A DNA stretch of 64,000 nt, taken from assembly GCA_963814875.1 (NCBI GenBank), contig CAWFFJ010000026.1:162766-226765 (forward strand). The letters run 5' to 3'. Shown piece after piece: positions 32,428-42,122 of this stretch. A program made the translations under genes and the position numbers. The notes beneath the pieces were generated by a model, which worked only from the letters and a program-made list of their open reading frames with translations, made no database searches and was not told the DNA's origin. Source of the DNA: CAVSIS01 sp963814875. Its GTDB lineage: Bacteria; Acidobacteriota; Thermoanaerobaculia; Thermoanaerobaculales; Sulfomarinibacteraceae. Numbering within the stretch: the first letter of the stretch is position 1; each line of letters begins with the position of its first letter.

Positions 32428-35001
32428 GTGACGACGCACGTGGGTCGACTGAAGATCTCCGCGCTGCACCGTTACCTGCCGCTGCTCGGCCTCACACTGT
32501 TCGGCGTTGCCCTGTGGGTGCTGCACCGCGAGCTCGCCCACCTCCACTACCACGACGTGGTCCGCCAGCTCCACGCGCTGCGGGTCTCCGCATTGCTCCT
32601 CGCTGCAGCTCTGACCGCATTGAGCTACCTCGTGCTGACCGGCTACGACACGCTGTCGCTGCGCTACATCGGGCAGTCGCTGGCCTGGTGGCGCGCCGCC
32701 TTCGCCTCGTTTGTCGGCTACGCCTTCAGCCACAACATCGGCATGGCGGTGTTCTCGGGCGCGCCGGTCCGTTTCCGCCTCTACACGGTGTGGGGTCTGT
32801 CAGCGGTCGACATCGCCACCCTGGTGGCCTTCAACGGGCTCACATTCTGGCTCGGCATGACGACCGTCGCTGGGCTCGCCTTCGTCCTCGCGGGTGGTGC
32901 CGTGCCCGCCGGCCTCGACCTCCCGCAGGCTGCGCTGCGTCCGGTGGGTGTGCTCTGCCTGACGCTGGCCTTCGGCTACGTCGCGGCATGTGTCCTTCGG
33001 CGCAGCCCGCTTCGGCTCGGGCGCTGGGAGGTCGTGCCACCGCGGCCGCGCCTGGCGATCGCGCAGCTCGTGGTCTCCAGTCTTGACTGGAGCATCGCTG
33101 CCGCCGTGCTCTGGGTCCTGCTCCCGGCCGGCAGCCCGGTGGGGTTCGTACACTTCCTCGCCGTGTTCATGCTCGCGCAAGGCCTCGGGTTGATCAGCCA
33201 GATCCCCGGCGGCCTCGGTGTCTTCGAAACCGTGGTCGTGCTGCTGCTCCCGTCCGCGTCAACCACGGCGGTGCTGGGCTCGCTCCTGGCCTACCGTCTG
33301 ATCTACTACTTGATGCCGTTCGCGATCGCGGTCGGCCTCTTCCTGGCGTACGAGCTGCAGGCGAAGCGTGCGCAGGTGGGTCAGGTGGCGCGGGCGATCG
33401 GCAGCGGGCTCGAGGTGCTCGCGCCGCGGGTGCTCGCGGTGACGGTCTTCCTCGGCGGCGCGGTGCTGCTCATCTCCGGCGCCACGCCCGCCGTGAGCTC
33501 GCGGTTGCACGCGCTGTCCCGGATCGTGCCGCTGCCGGTTCTCGAGCTGTCGCACTTCCTCGGCAGCATCGTCGGCCTTGGACTTCTGCTGCTCGCGTGG
33601 GGTCTGCGCCGCCGCCTTGCGAGCGCCTATTGGGCAACCCTGGTCCTCCTCGTGGCTGGCGCCGCACTGTCGCTGCTCAAGGGTTTCGACTGGGAGGAGG
33701 CGCTGGTCATGGTCACGATGATGGCCGTGCTGGCGCCGGCCCGGCGGGCGTTCTTCCGGACGACCCCACTGCTCAACGAGCCGCTCTCACCGGCGTGGCT
33801 CGCCGCGATGGCCATGGTGATTATCGGCTCGGCCTGGATCGGGCTGTTCGCGTATCGCCACGTCGACTACTCGAGTGAGCTGTGGTGGCAGGTTACCCTC
33901 CACGGCGACGCGCCACGGTTCCTGCGCGCGGGCCTGGGGGTCGCCATCGGTCTGCTGGTGTTCGGCGCGCTGCGCCTGCTCGGTCCGTCCGCGCCGCGCG
34001 ACCACGAGCCGACACCGGAGGAGCTCGAGCGCGTGCGGGCGATCGCGGCGTCGTCGCCCAACTCATCCGGCAACTTGGCACTACTGGGGGACAAGCGCTT
34101 CCTGATTTCCGACTCGGGCTCGACATTCCTGATGTACGCCGTGTCGGGGCGGAGCTGGATCGCCATGGGCGACGCGATCGGCCCGGCGACCGAGAGGGCC
34201 GATCTCGCATGGCGTTTCCACGCGCTCGCCGACCGCCATGGCGGGTGGACCGTGTTCTACGAGGTCGGTGACGACGACCTGCCGGTCTACCTCGACCTCG
34301 GTCTGTCGCTGCTCAAGATCGGCGAAGAGGCGGTGGTCCCGCTGAAGGACTTCTCGCTCGAGGGTTCTGACCGCAAGGAGCTGCGGTACATCCTGCGCCG
34401 GCTCGAGCGGGATGGGTGTTCCTTCGAGGTCATCGAGCCTCGTGGGGTGGCGGCGCTGCTGCCGCAGCTGCGCGAGGTGTCCGACGCATGGCTGGCCGAG
34501 AAGAGCACGCGGGAGAAGGGCTTCTCGCTGGGCCGCTTCGATCAGAGCTACCTGGTTCAACTACCGCTCGCCGTTATTCGGCTCGACGGCGAGATCGTTG
34601 CCTTCGCCAACCTGTGGCCGTCGGCGCCCGGCGGTGAGCTCTCTGTCGACCTCATGCGCTTCCGGCCGTCCGCCCCGAGCGGAGTCATGGACTTCCTCTT
34701 CGTCCACCTCCTGCTGTGGGGCCGCGACCAGGGCTTCTCGGCATTCGCTCTGGGCATGGCGCCGCTCGCCGGTCTGCGCAGCGGACCGTTCGCCTCGACC
34801 TGGCAACGGTTGGCGTCGCTGGTCTACCGCTGGGGCGAGCACTTCTACAACTTCCAGGGCCTGCGCCAGTACAAGGAAAAGTTCGGTCCCGTGTGGCGCT
34901 CCCGGTACCTCGTGTGTCCCGGCGGGCGAGCCGTCCCCGGAGTGCTCGCTGACCTGGCATCGCTGATCTCGGGGAGCCTGCTGGGGACGCTCCGCAAGTA
35001 G
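32428..35001 (+). CDS. mprF: MprF-type phosphatidylglycerol lysyltransferase/flippase
   Basis: 857 residues. Residues 1-520 hold about 14 membrane segments: the flippase half (YLPLLGLTLFGVALWVLHRE; SFVGYAFSHNIGMAVFSGAP; LAQGLGLISQIPGGLGVFE is the conserved LISxIPGGLGxFE block). Residues about 530-850 form the cytosolic DUF2156 aminoacyltransferase with GNAT-like halves (LALLGDKRFLISDSGSTFLM; AVSGRSWIAMGDAIGP; FSLEGSDRKELRYILRRLER; YKEKFGPVWRSRYLVCPG). It transfers an amino acid, usually lysine, from tRNA to phosphatidylglycerol and flips the product, lowering surface charge and giving resistance to cationic peptides. An AcvB-type hydrolase follows 35 bases downstream, as in the lpiA-acvB pair of Agrobacterium. 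The GTG start leaves a 4-base gap to the previous gene. Confidence 0.92.
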   Translation: MTTHVGRLKISALHRYLPLLGLTLFGVALWVLHRELAHLHYHDVVRQLHALRVSALLLAAALTALSYLVLTGYDTLSLRYIGQSLAWWRAAFASFVGYAFSHNIGMAVFSGAPVRFRLYTVWGLSAVDIATLVAFNGLTFWLGMTTVAGLAFVLAGGAVPAGLDLPQAALRPVGVLCLTLAFGYVAACVLRRSPLRLGRWEVVPPRPRLAIAQLVVSSLDWSIAAAVLWVLLPAGSPVGFVHFLAVFMLAQGLGLISQIPGGLGVFETVVVLLLPSASTTAVLGSLLAYRLIYYLMPFAIAVGLFLAYELQAKRAQVGQVARAIGSGLEVLAPRVLAVTVFLGGAVLLISGATPAVSSRLHALSRIVPLPVLELSHFLGSIVGLGLLLLAWGLRRRLASAYWATLVLLVAGAALSLLKGFDWEEALVMVTMMAVLAPARRAFFRTTPLLNEPLSPAWLAAMAMVIIGSAWIGLFAYRHVDYSSELWWQVTLHGDAPRFLRAGLGVAIGLLVFGALRLLGPSAPRDHEPTPEELERVRAIAASSPNSSGNLALLGDKRFLISDSGSTFLMYAVSGRSWIAMGDAIGPATERADLAWRFHALADRHGGWTVFYEVGDDDLPVYLDLGLSLLKIGEEAVVPLKDFSLEGSDRKELRYILRRLERDGCSFEVIEPRGVAALLPQLREVSDAWLAEKSTREKGFSLGRFDQSYLVQLPLAVIRLDGEIVAFANLWPSAPGGELSVDLMRFRPSAPSGVMDFLFVHLLLWGRDQGFSAFALGMAPLAGLRSGPFASTWQRLASLVYRWGEHFYNFQGLRQYKEKFGPVWRSRYLVCPGGRAVPGVLADLASLISGSLLGTLRK

Positions 35002-35036
35002 GTGGGTAGAGGCCAGTGCGTGCATTGGAGGACACC

Positions 35037-36467
35037 ATGGTTCGACGTCTGATCGCCTTGCTGGTGGCTGCCGCCGCTGTCGTCGGAGGTGCCGCTGCGT
35101 CGGCCGAAACGCTCCAGTTCGGTCGCTTCGGCACCGTCACCCTGTACCACGAATCGCCCGTTCCCGCCCACGTCGTGCTGTTCGTGTCCGGCGACGGAGG
35201 CTGGAACCTCGGTGTGGTGGACATGGCCAAGGCGCTCGCTGGTCTCGACGCACTGGTGGTGGGCATCGACATCACGCACTACCTGAAGCAGCTCAAGGCG
35301 GGGTCCGAGGAGTGCGGCTATCCGGCGGGAGATCTCGAGGGCCTGAGCCAGTACGTGCAGAAGTCGCTCAACTTTCCCCGCTACCTGCCCCCGGTGCTGG
35401 TTGGCTACTCCTCCGGGGCGACCCTGGTCTACGCCGCGCTGGTCCAGGCGCCCTCCGCGACGTTCCGGGGCGCGATCAGCATGGGGTTCTGTCCCGACCT
35501 GCCCCTGACCCGGCCACTGTGCTCGGGTCGTGGGCTGCACTGGACCGCGGGCCCGAAGGGCAAGGGCTTCAGCTTCCTGCCCGATCCCACCCTTGAGGCG
35601 ACCTGGATCGCGTTCCAGGGCCTCATCGACCAGGTCTGCGATCCTGCGGCAGTCGAGGCCTACGTCCGTCAGGTCGGCCACGCCGAGATCGTGACCCTGC
35701 CCCACGTCGGGCACGGTTTCTCGGTCCAGCGCAACTGGCTGCCCCAGTTCAAGGCCAGCTTTGCGCGCCTGACCATGGCCGCCCCCGCCCCGCCCGCGAG
35801 CCCGGTGCCGGGCGCCGCAGACGTTTCGGACCTGCCGCTGGTCGAAATTCCGGCGACGGGGCCTACGACCGACCTGATGGCGGTGATCGTCTCCGGCGAC
35901 GGCGGCTGGGCGTCGCTCGACAAGCAGGTGGGCGCGGCGCTGGCGGCCCACGGCATCCCGGTGGTCGGCGTGAACTCGCTGCAGTACTTCTGGAAGGCGC
36001 GCGAACCTGACGGCATCGGCCGGGACATGACGCGGATCCTCGACTACGCCACCGCCGCTTGGGGCGAGCGGCGCATTGTGCTGGTGGGCTACTCCCTCGG
36101 CGCCGACGTGCTGCCGTTCATGACCAGCCGGCTTCCCGACGCGCTGCGTTCACGCATCGCGTTGGTCACCTTGATCGGCCCGGGCACTCGGGCCTCGTTC
36201 GAGTTCCACCTGTCCGAGTGGCTCAGCGGTCGCCCCGACCCCAAGGCGCTCCCGATCCTGACCGAGGTGGAGAAGCTGCGCGGCCTCCCGGTGCTGTGCA
36301 TTTCGGGCGACAAGGAGGTCGACGGCCTGTGCGCGAACCTGGGCGAGGCTGCGCAGTGGGTTCAGGTGATGCGCCTCGGCGGCGGGCACCATCTGGGCGG
36401 GGACTACGATCGCGTTGCCGAGGCGATCCTCGCCCTTGTCGCGCCCACCTCCGGCGGCGGAGCTTGA
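35037..36467 (+). CDS. AcvB/VirJ family periplasmic hydrolase
   Basis: 476 residues. Signal peptide (RRLIALLVAAAAVVGGAAAS) and two alpha/beta-hydrolase-like halves. N-half: VVLFVSGDGGWNLGVVDMA, YLPPVLVGYSSGATLVYAAL, and TLPHVGHGFSVQRNW. C-half: MAVIVSGDGGWASLDKQVGA and IVLVGYSLGADVLPFMTSR, with the late His in MRLGGGHHLGGDYDRV. The doubled SGDGGW motif is diagnostic for AcvB; VirJ corresponds to one half. In Agrobacterium AcvB hydrolyses lysyl-phosphatidylglycerol in the periplasm, and acvB lies in one operon with lpiA (an mprF homologue), as here. The ATG has GGAGG seven bases upstream. Length matches AcvB (about 456). Confidence 0.88.
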   Translation: MVRRLIALLVAAAAVVGGAAASAETLQFGRFGTVTLYHESPVPAHVVLFVSGDGGWNLGVVDMAKALAGLDALVVGIDITHYLKQLKAGSEECGYPAGDLEGLSQYVQKSLNFPRYLPPVLVGYSSGATLVYAALVQAPSATFRGAISMGFCPDLPLTRPLCSGRGLHWTAGPKGKGFSFLPDPTLEATWIAFQGLIDQVCDPAAVEAYVRQVGHAEIVTLPHVGHGFSVQRNWLPQFKASFARLTMAAPAPPASPVPGAADVSDLPLVEIPATGPTTDLMAVIVSGDGGWASLDKQVGAALAAHGIPVVGVNSLQYFWKAREPDGIGRDMTRILDYATAAWGERRIVLVGYSLGADVLPFMTSRLPDALRSRIALVTLIGPGTRASFEFHLSEWLSGRPDPKALPILTEVEKLRGLPVLCISGDKEVDGLCANLGEAAQWVQVMRLGGGHHLGGDYDRVAEAILALVAPTSGGGA

Positions 36468-36498
36468 CACCGGCTGGCGTTGCGGCAAAGCTCTGATC

Positions 36499-38463
36499 GT
36501 GGCAGGTCCTCCGACTTCGCGGCGGCCGGCGGCCGACCCGAGCCACGGCTCGGTCGAGGTTCCCCGGCAACCCACGTTCTGGCGTCGCCTGTTCGCGTTC
36601 GCGGGTCCCGCCTACCTGGTCAGCGTCGGCTACATGGATCCCGGCAATTGGGCGACGGACATCGCCGCCGGCTCCAAGTTCGGCTATGCACTGATCTGGG
36701 TGCTGTTGATGTCGAACCTGATGGCGGTGCTGCTGCAGAGCCTCTCTGTCAAGCTCGGAATCGTCACCCGGATGGACCTCGCGCAGGCCTGCCGGGCGAT
36801 GTACGGACGGCGGGTGTCGTGGGCGCTCTGGGTGCTGGCGGAGGTCGCCATCGCAGCCTGCGATCTCGCCGAAGTCCTCGGCTCGGCGATCGGTCTCCAG
36901 CTCCTGTTCGGCTTGCCGCTGTTGGTCGGGGTGGTGGTCACCGCGTTCGACAGCCTGCTGCTGCTGATTCTGCACTCGCGCGGCGTGCGCATGATGGAGG
37001 CGTTCATCGTCGCGCTGATCACCACCATCGGGCTCTGCCTCGGGCTCGAGGTCGTGCTCTCCCGTCCCGAGTGGGGCGCGCTCGCCGTCGGGTTCGTGCC
37101 CTCCTTGCCCGGCGCCGGCGCGCTCTACCTGGCGATCGGGATCCTCGGCGCCACGGTCATGCCGCACAACCTGTACCTGCACTCGGGCCTGGTCCAGTCC
37201 CGACGCATCGCCCGGGTGCCGGCGGGGATCCGCAGCGGCATCCGGTTCAACGTCATCGACTCGGTGGTAGCGCTCAACGGAGCCTTCTTCGTCAACGCTG
37301 CGCTCCTGGTCATGGCGGCAGCCACCTTCTACCGCGCCGGCCTCCACGATGTCGCTGAGATCCAGGATGCCTACCGTCTGCTCGAACCGATCCTCGGCGC
37401 CGCGATCGCACCTGTGGCCTTCGCGGTCGCGTTGATCGCGTCCGGCCAGTCCTCGACCATCACCGGCACCCTGGCCGGCCAGATCGTGATGGAAGGGTTT
37501 GTTCAGATCCGCATGCGCCCGATCGCCCGCCGCCTGCTCACCCGGGCGGTTGCGATCGTGCCTGCGGTCGTGACCATCATCGCCTTTGGTGAACGCTCCA
37601 CCGGAAACCTGTTGGTGTTGTCCCAGGTCGTCCTGTCGCTGCAGCTGTCGTTCGCCGTGATTCCCCTGATCCTGCTCGTCTCCGACCGGCGCTGGATGGG
37701 CCAGTACGTGATCAAGGCGCTCACCTCAGCTCTCGCCTGGGTGGTTGCGGTGGTCATCGTCGCCCTCAACTTGGTGCTCGCCTTCCAGGAGATTGCGGGA
37801 TGGATGCACAGCGCCGGAGACTGGGCGTGGGTGCTATGGGTGACCGTGGTGCCGGCGACGGCGGGTCTCCTCGGCCTGCTCGGCTGGGTCACCGTGGTCC
37901 CGATCCTCGAGCGACGCCGCGGTGAGCCCACGCCGGACAGCGAGGGCGTCCACGGTCCGCTCGCCATGCCCGACGTGCGGTCGCTGGCGAGCCCGAACCG
38001 GATCGCGGTCGCGGTGGACTTCTCGACCGCGGACGGCGGCGTGCTCTCCTATGCCGTGACGCTCGCCCGCGCTGCCGGGCGCGGCGCCGAGGTGGTGCTC
38101 TTGCACGTCGTCGAGTCCAGCGGCGCCCGTCTGTTCGGTGACGAGCACAGCGGCCAGGAGGCGCAGTCGGACCAGGACAGGCTCGAGCTCTACACCACGG
38201 AGCTCACCGAGCTCGGCGTCACGGCGAGCTACGACCTCGGATTCGGTGAGACCACTGCGGAGCTCGCGGAACTCGTGCGGCGGCACCGTGCCGAACTGGT
38301 GGTGATGGGCAGCCACGGTCACGGGCGGGTCGGGGACTTTGTGCACGGCACCTCGGTCGAACGGCTGCGCCACCGCCTCGACATCCCAGTGCTGGTGGTC
38401 CCTGCGGGACCATCGGCGGCGGGGCGTCGTGAGCACGAGGCACCCGCGGGCGGTGGACCGTGA
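36499..38463 (+). CDS. mntH: Nramp-type Mn2+/Fe2+ transporter fused to a UspA domain
   Basis: 654 residues. Residues about 20-480 are Nramp/MntH with 11 membrane helices: the metal-binding DPGN in SVGYMDPGNWATDIAAGSK, and MPHNLYLHSGLVQSRRIA (the MPHN of TM6) are intact; SGQSSTITGTLAGQIVMEGF is also conserved. Residues about 515-640 are a universal stress protein domain: RIAVAVDFSTADGGVLSYAV and the ATP-binding loop VVMGSHGHGRVGDFVHGTS (GxxGHG..G). The fusion suggests a nucleotide-sensing cytosolic tail on a proton-coupled metal importer. GTG 36499 is used; an earlier start would overlap the AcvB gene. The stop overlaps the next start as GTGA, coupling import to the ferritin-VIT1 protein. Confidence 0.88.
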   Translation: MAGPPTSRRPAADPSHGSVEVPRQPTFWRRLFAFAGPAYLVSVGYMDPGNWATDIAAGSKFGYALIWVLLMSNLMAVLLQSLSVKLGIVTRMDLAQACRAMYGRRVSWALWVLAEVAIAACDLAEVLGSAIGLQLLFGLPLLVGVVVTAFDSLLLLILHSRGVRMMEAFIVALITTIGLCLGLEVVLSRPEWGALAVGFVPSLPGAGALYLAIGILGATVMPHNLYLHSGLVQSRRIARVPAGIRSGIRFNVIDSVVALNGAFFVNAALLVMAAATFYRAGLHDVAEIQDAYRLLEPILGAAIAPVAFAVALIASGQSSTITGTLAGQIVMEGFVQIRMRPIARRLLTRAVAIVPAVVTIIAFGERSTGNLLVLSQVVLSLQLSFAVIPLILLVSDRRWMGQYVIKALTSALAWVVAVVIVALNLVLAFQEIAGWMHSAGDWAWVLWVTVVPATAGLLGLLGWVTVVPILERRRGEPTPDSEGVHGPLAMPDVRSLASPNRIAVAVDFSTADGGVLSYAVTLARAAGRGAEVVLLHVVESSGARLFGDEHSGQEAQSDQDRLELYTTELTELGVTASYDLGFGETTAELAELVRRHRAELVVMGSHGHGRVGDFVHGTSVERLRHRLDIPVLVVPAGPSAAGRREHEAPAGGGP

Positions 38464-39590
38464 GCAACGAGAAGGACCTGTCACGCTACCGGGACAACCT
38501 CAGAGCCGAGCGGAACGCGGCGGATCTCTACGAACAGCTCGCGGCCGCGGAGACCAGCCCCGAGCTCGCCAGGGTCTATCGCCGGCTGGCGGTCACCGAG
38601 AGCCGGCACGCCCAGGAGTGGGCGCGGCGAATCGAGGCGGCCGGCGGGAAAGTCCCGCGCCATCGCACCAGCTGGCACACGCGCGCCTACGGCTGGCTGG
38701 CACGGCGTTTCGGGCCGGCTCTGGTGGTTCCGAGTCTGGCTGCGGTCGAGCGCCGTGCTGCCGGCGGATACCAGGGTCAGGCGGAGGCGGAGGCGGTCGG
38801 GATGCCGGCCGAGGAACGCTCCCACGCGCGGGTGTTCAGCGCGTTGGCACGGCGCGCATCGCGCGGCCTCGAGGGGAGCGCGGTGGCGCGCTACGAGGGG
38901 CGCCACCGCTCGATGGGCGGCAACGCCCTGCGGGCCGGCGTGCTCGGCGGCAATGACGGGCTGGTCTCCAACCTGAGCCTGGTGATGGGGGTCGCCGGGG
39001 CCGAGATGAGCGGCTCCGGAGTGCTCTTGACCGGGCTTGCAGGCCTGCTCGCGGGCGCACTCTCCATGGCCCTCGGGGAGTGGCTGTCGGTGCAGAGCTC
39101 GCGCGAGCTCTTCCAGCACCAGATCGGGATCGAGCGCCGCGAGCTCGAGGAGTACCCGGACGAGGAGAAGGAGGAGCTCGCTCTGATCTACCAGGCCAAG
39201 GGAATGGCAGCGGAGGAGGCGTCGGTGCTCGCCGAGCGTCTGCTGTCGGACGAGGCCACCGCTCTCGACACGCTCTCCCGCGAGGAGCTCGGCATCGACC
39301 CGGAGGAGCTCGGCGGCTCCGCCTGGGAGGCTGCCCTGACGTCGTTCGTGCTCTTCGCCGTCGGCGCGATCATCCCGGTGGTGCCGTTCTTTTTCACCGG
39401 CGGTTGGGTCGGCGTGGCGTGGAGCGGGGGCTTGAGCGCGATCGGCCTGTTCGTGATCGGCGCCGGCATGACCCTGGTGACCGGTCGCAACGCGCTCCAC
39501 TCCGGGCTGCGCCAGGTCGGTTTCGGGCTCGGGGCGGCGGTGATCACCTTCACCATCGGTCACCTCATCGGCGTCAGCCTGAGCCCGTAG
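38460..39590 (+). CDS. Membrane-bound ferritin-VIT1 fusion (MbfA type)
   Basis: 376 residues. Residues 1-135 are a ferritin/erythrin-like four-helix bundle: YRDNLRAERNAADLYEQLAA, VTESRHAQEWARRIEAAG and GMPAEERSHARVFSALARR, giving the ExxH-type iron ligands. Residues about 150-376 are the VIT1/CCC1 iron-manganese transporter: LRAGVLGGNDGLVSNLSLVM (signature GxxDGxVSxxSLV), LLAGALSMALGEWLSVQSSR, and three further helices (FVLFAVGAIIPVVPFFFTGG; GLSAIGLFVIGAGMTLVTG). This is the layout of MbfA, which exports iron in Bradyrhizobium and Agrobacterium. Starts with GTGA overlap to the Nramp-UspA gene: importer and exporter are encoded together, pointing to Fe/Mn balance. Confidence 0.85.
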   Translation: MSNEKDLSRYRDNLRAERNAADLYEQLAAAETSPELARVYRRLAVTESRHAQEWARRIEAAGGKVPRHRTSWHTRAYGWLARRFGPALVVPSLAAVERRAAGGYQGQAEAEAVGMPAEERSHARVFSALARRASRGLEGSAVARYEGRHRSMGGNALRAGVLGGNDGLVSNLSLVMGVAGAEMSGSGVLLTGLAGLLAGALSMALGEWLSVQSSRELFQHQIGIERRELEEYPDEEKEELALIYQAKGMAAEEASVLAERLLSDEATALDTLSREELGIDPEELGGSAWEAALTSFVLFAVGAIIPVVPFFFTGGWVGVAWSGGLSAIGLFVIGAGMTLVTGRNALHSGLRQVGFGLGAAVITFTIGHLIGVSLSP

Positions 39591-39591
39591 G

Positions 39592-39644
39592 TCACAGGCC
39601 CGGGACGGACGTCGGGCTCTTCCAGGAGTCGCCGGGGCCTGTGA
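39592..39644 (+). terminator. Possible end-of-operon hairpin after the MbfA gene
   Basis: TCACAGGCCC (39592-39601) pairs exactly with GGGCCTGTGA (39635-39644) around a 33-base loop. It begins one base after the stop codon. No U-tract, so either rho-independent termination is weak or the structure protects the 3' end. Confidence 0.35.
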
Positions 39645-39659
39645 ACTACGGCCTCATGT

Positions 39660-39676
39660 GATGCGCTGCGCGCATC
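39660..39676. repeat. Intergenic palindrome, GATGCGC/GCGCATC form
   Basis: GATGCGC-TGC-GCGCATC, the same core as 30759-30775 but with different flanks (TCATGT before, AGGATTTAGC after). It lies in the 289-base gap between the convergent MbfA and groEL genes; the rest of that gap holds only two hairpins. Confidence 0.45.
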
Positions 39677-39807
39677 AGGATTTAGCGTTGGAGGGCCCGC
39701 TGCAGGCAATGCGGCGCGCACCGCTTTGGATGCGCCTCAATGGCCCCTTCACGTACCCTGAGATCCACCGCCCACCTGTGGAGTGGACGCTCCTGGATTG
39801 TTCTCCC

Positions 39808-39839
39808 AAAGAAAAGGGCCCGGGTGAAAACCCGGGCCC
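39808..39839 (-). terminator. Rho-independent terminator of groESL
   Basis: On the minus strand GGGCCCGGGT-TTTC-ACCCGGGCCC (39839-39816) is followed by TTTTCTTT. It is located about 40 bases after the groEL stop codon. Confidence 0.9.
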
Positions 39840-39879
39840 CTTCGATTCGCTGAGCAAAGCAAAGCGAAGCGAATTGAGA

Positions 39880-41529
<1,650 letters not shown>

Positions 41530-41544
41530 GACTGTCCTCCCTCT

Positions 41545-41835
41545 CTACTTCTGGACGATTGCGAGGATCTCGTCCTCGCGCACGATGGTGTACTCGACGT
41601 CGTCGATCTTGATGTCCTGACCGGTGTACTTGCCGATCAGCACCCGGTCGCCGGCCTTCACGGTCATCGGGAGCCGCTTGCCCTTATCGTCGAACTTGCC
41701 GTCGCCGACGGAGACGATCTCGGCCTCCTGAGGCTTCTCCTTGGCGGTGTCAGGGATGATGATCCCGCCGCGAATTTGCTCCTGGGTCTCGATGCGCTTG
41801 AGGAGAACCCTGTCGTACAGAGGCTTCACTTGCAT
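41545..41835 (-). CDS. groES: Co-chaperonin GroES
   Basis: 96 residues. VKPLYDRVLLKRIETQEQIR, GGIIIPDTAKEKPQEAEIVS (mobile loop, GGIIIPD) and AGDRVLIGKYTGQDIKIDD, VEYTIVREDEILAIVQ are all family signatures. It forms the heptameric lid of GroEL. The ATG at 41835 has AAAGGAG eight bases upstream. First gene of the groESL operon, directly preceded by a CIRCE element. Confidence 0.97.
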   Translation of the reverse strand: MQVKPLYDRVLLKRIETQEQIRGGIIIPDTAKEKPQEAEIVSVGDGKFDDKGKRLPMTVKAGDRVLIGKYTGQDIKIDDVEYTIVREDEILAIVQK

Positions 41836-41867
41836 CTTTCGATCTCCTTTCGAGTTATCTGCAAATT

Positions 41868-41894
41868 TTGGCACTCGCGACCCGCGAGTGCAAG
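41868..41894. promoter_or_regulatory. CIRCE element (HrcA operator) of groESL
   Basis: TTGGCACTC, nine bases (GCGACCCGC), GAGTGCAAG: matches the TTAGCACTC-N9-GAGTGCTAA consensus with the core GCACTC/GAGTGC intact. The inner bases extend the pairing to a 9-bp stem (GCACTCGCG/CGCGAGTGC). It overlaps the predicted transcription start, so HrcA would block initiation until heat shock. hrcA is not in this window. Confidence 0.9.
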
Positions 41895-41898
41895 GAGG

Positions 41899-41927
41899 AA
41901 TATAGCTCTTGCTCCGGTGGCTGTCAA
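41899..41927 (-). promoter_or_regulatory. Sigma70 promoter of groESL
   Basis: On the minus strand TTGACA (41927-41922), 17-base spacer, TATATT (41904-41899). The start site falls at about 41892, inside the CIRCE element. A vegetative promoter plus CIRCE explains basal expression and heat induction. Confidence 0.85.
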
Positions 41928-42122
41928 GGGCCCAATGCTGTTTCTTGAGCGCAAGACACTCAGATCCATGAAGTGGGTCGCGGAGGCATGACCTGAGTCT
42001 TCCCGTATGAGATTTCTTCACGCCACATGACCTGCTGGCGGGGACCGGCTCGCATCCCTGGCCAGACCCGTCGCAGACGAGCCAGCAGGGACGTAGCGAG
42101 AAGTGCAAGCTACACTCCACGC

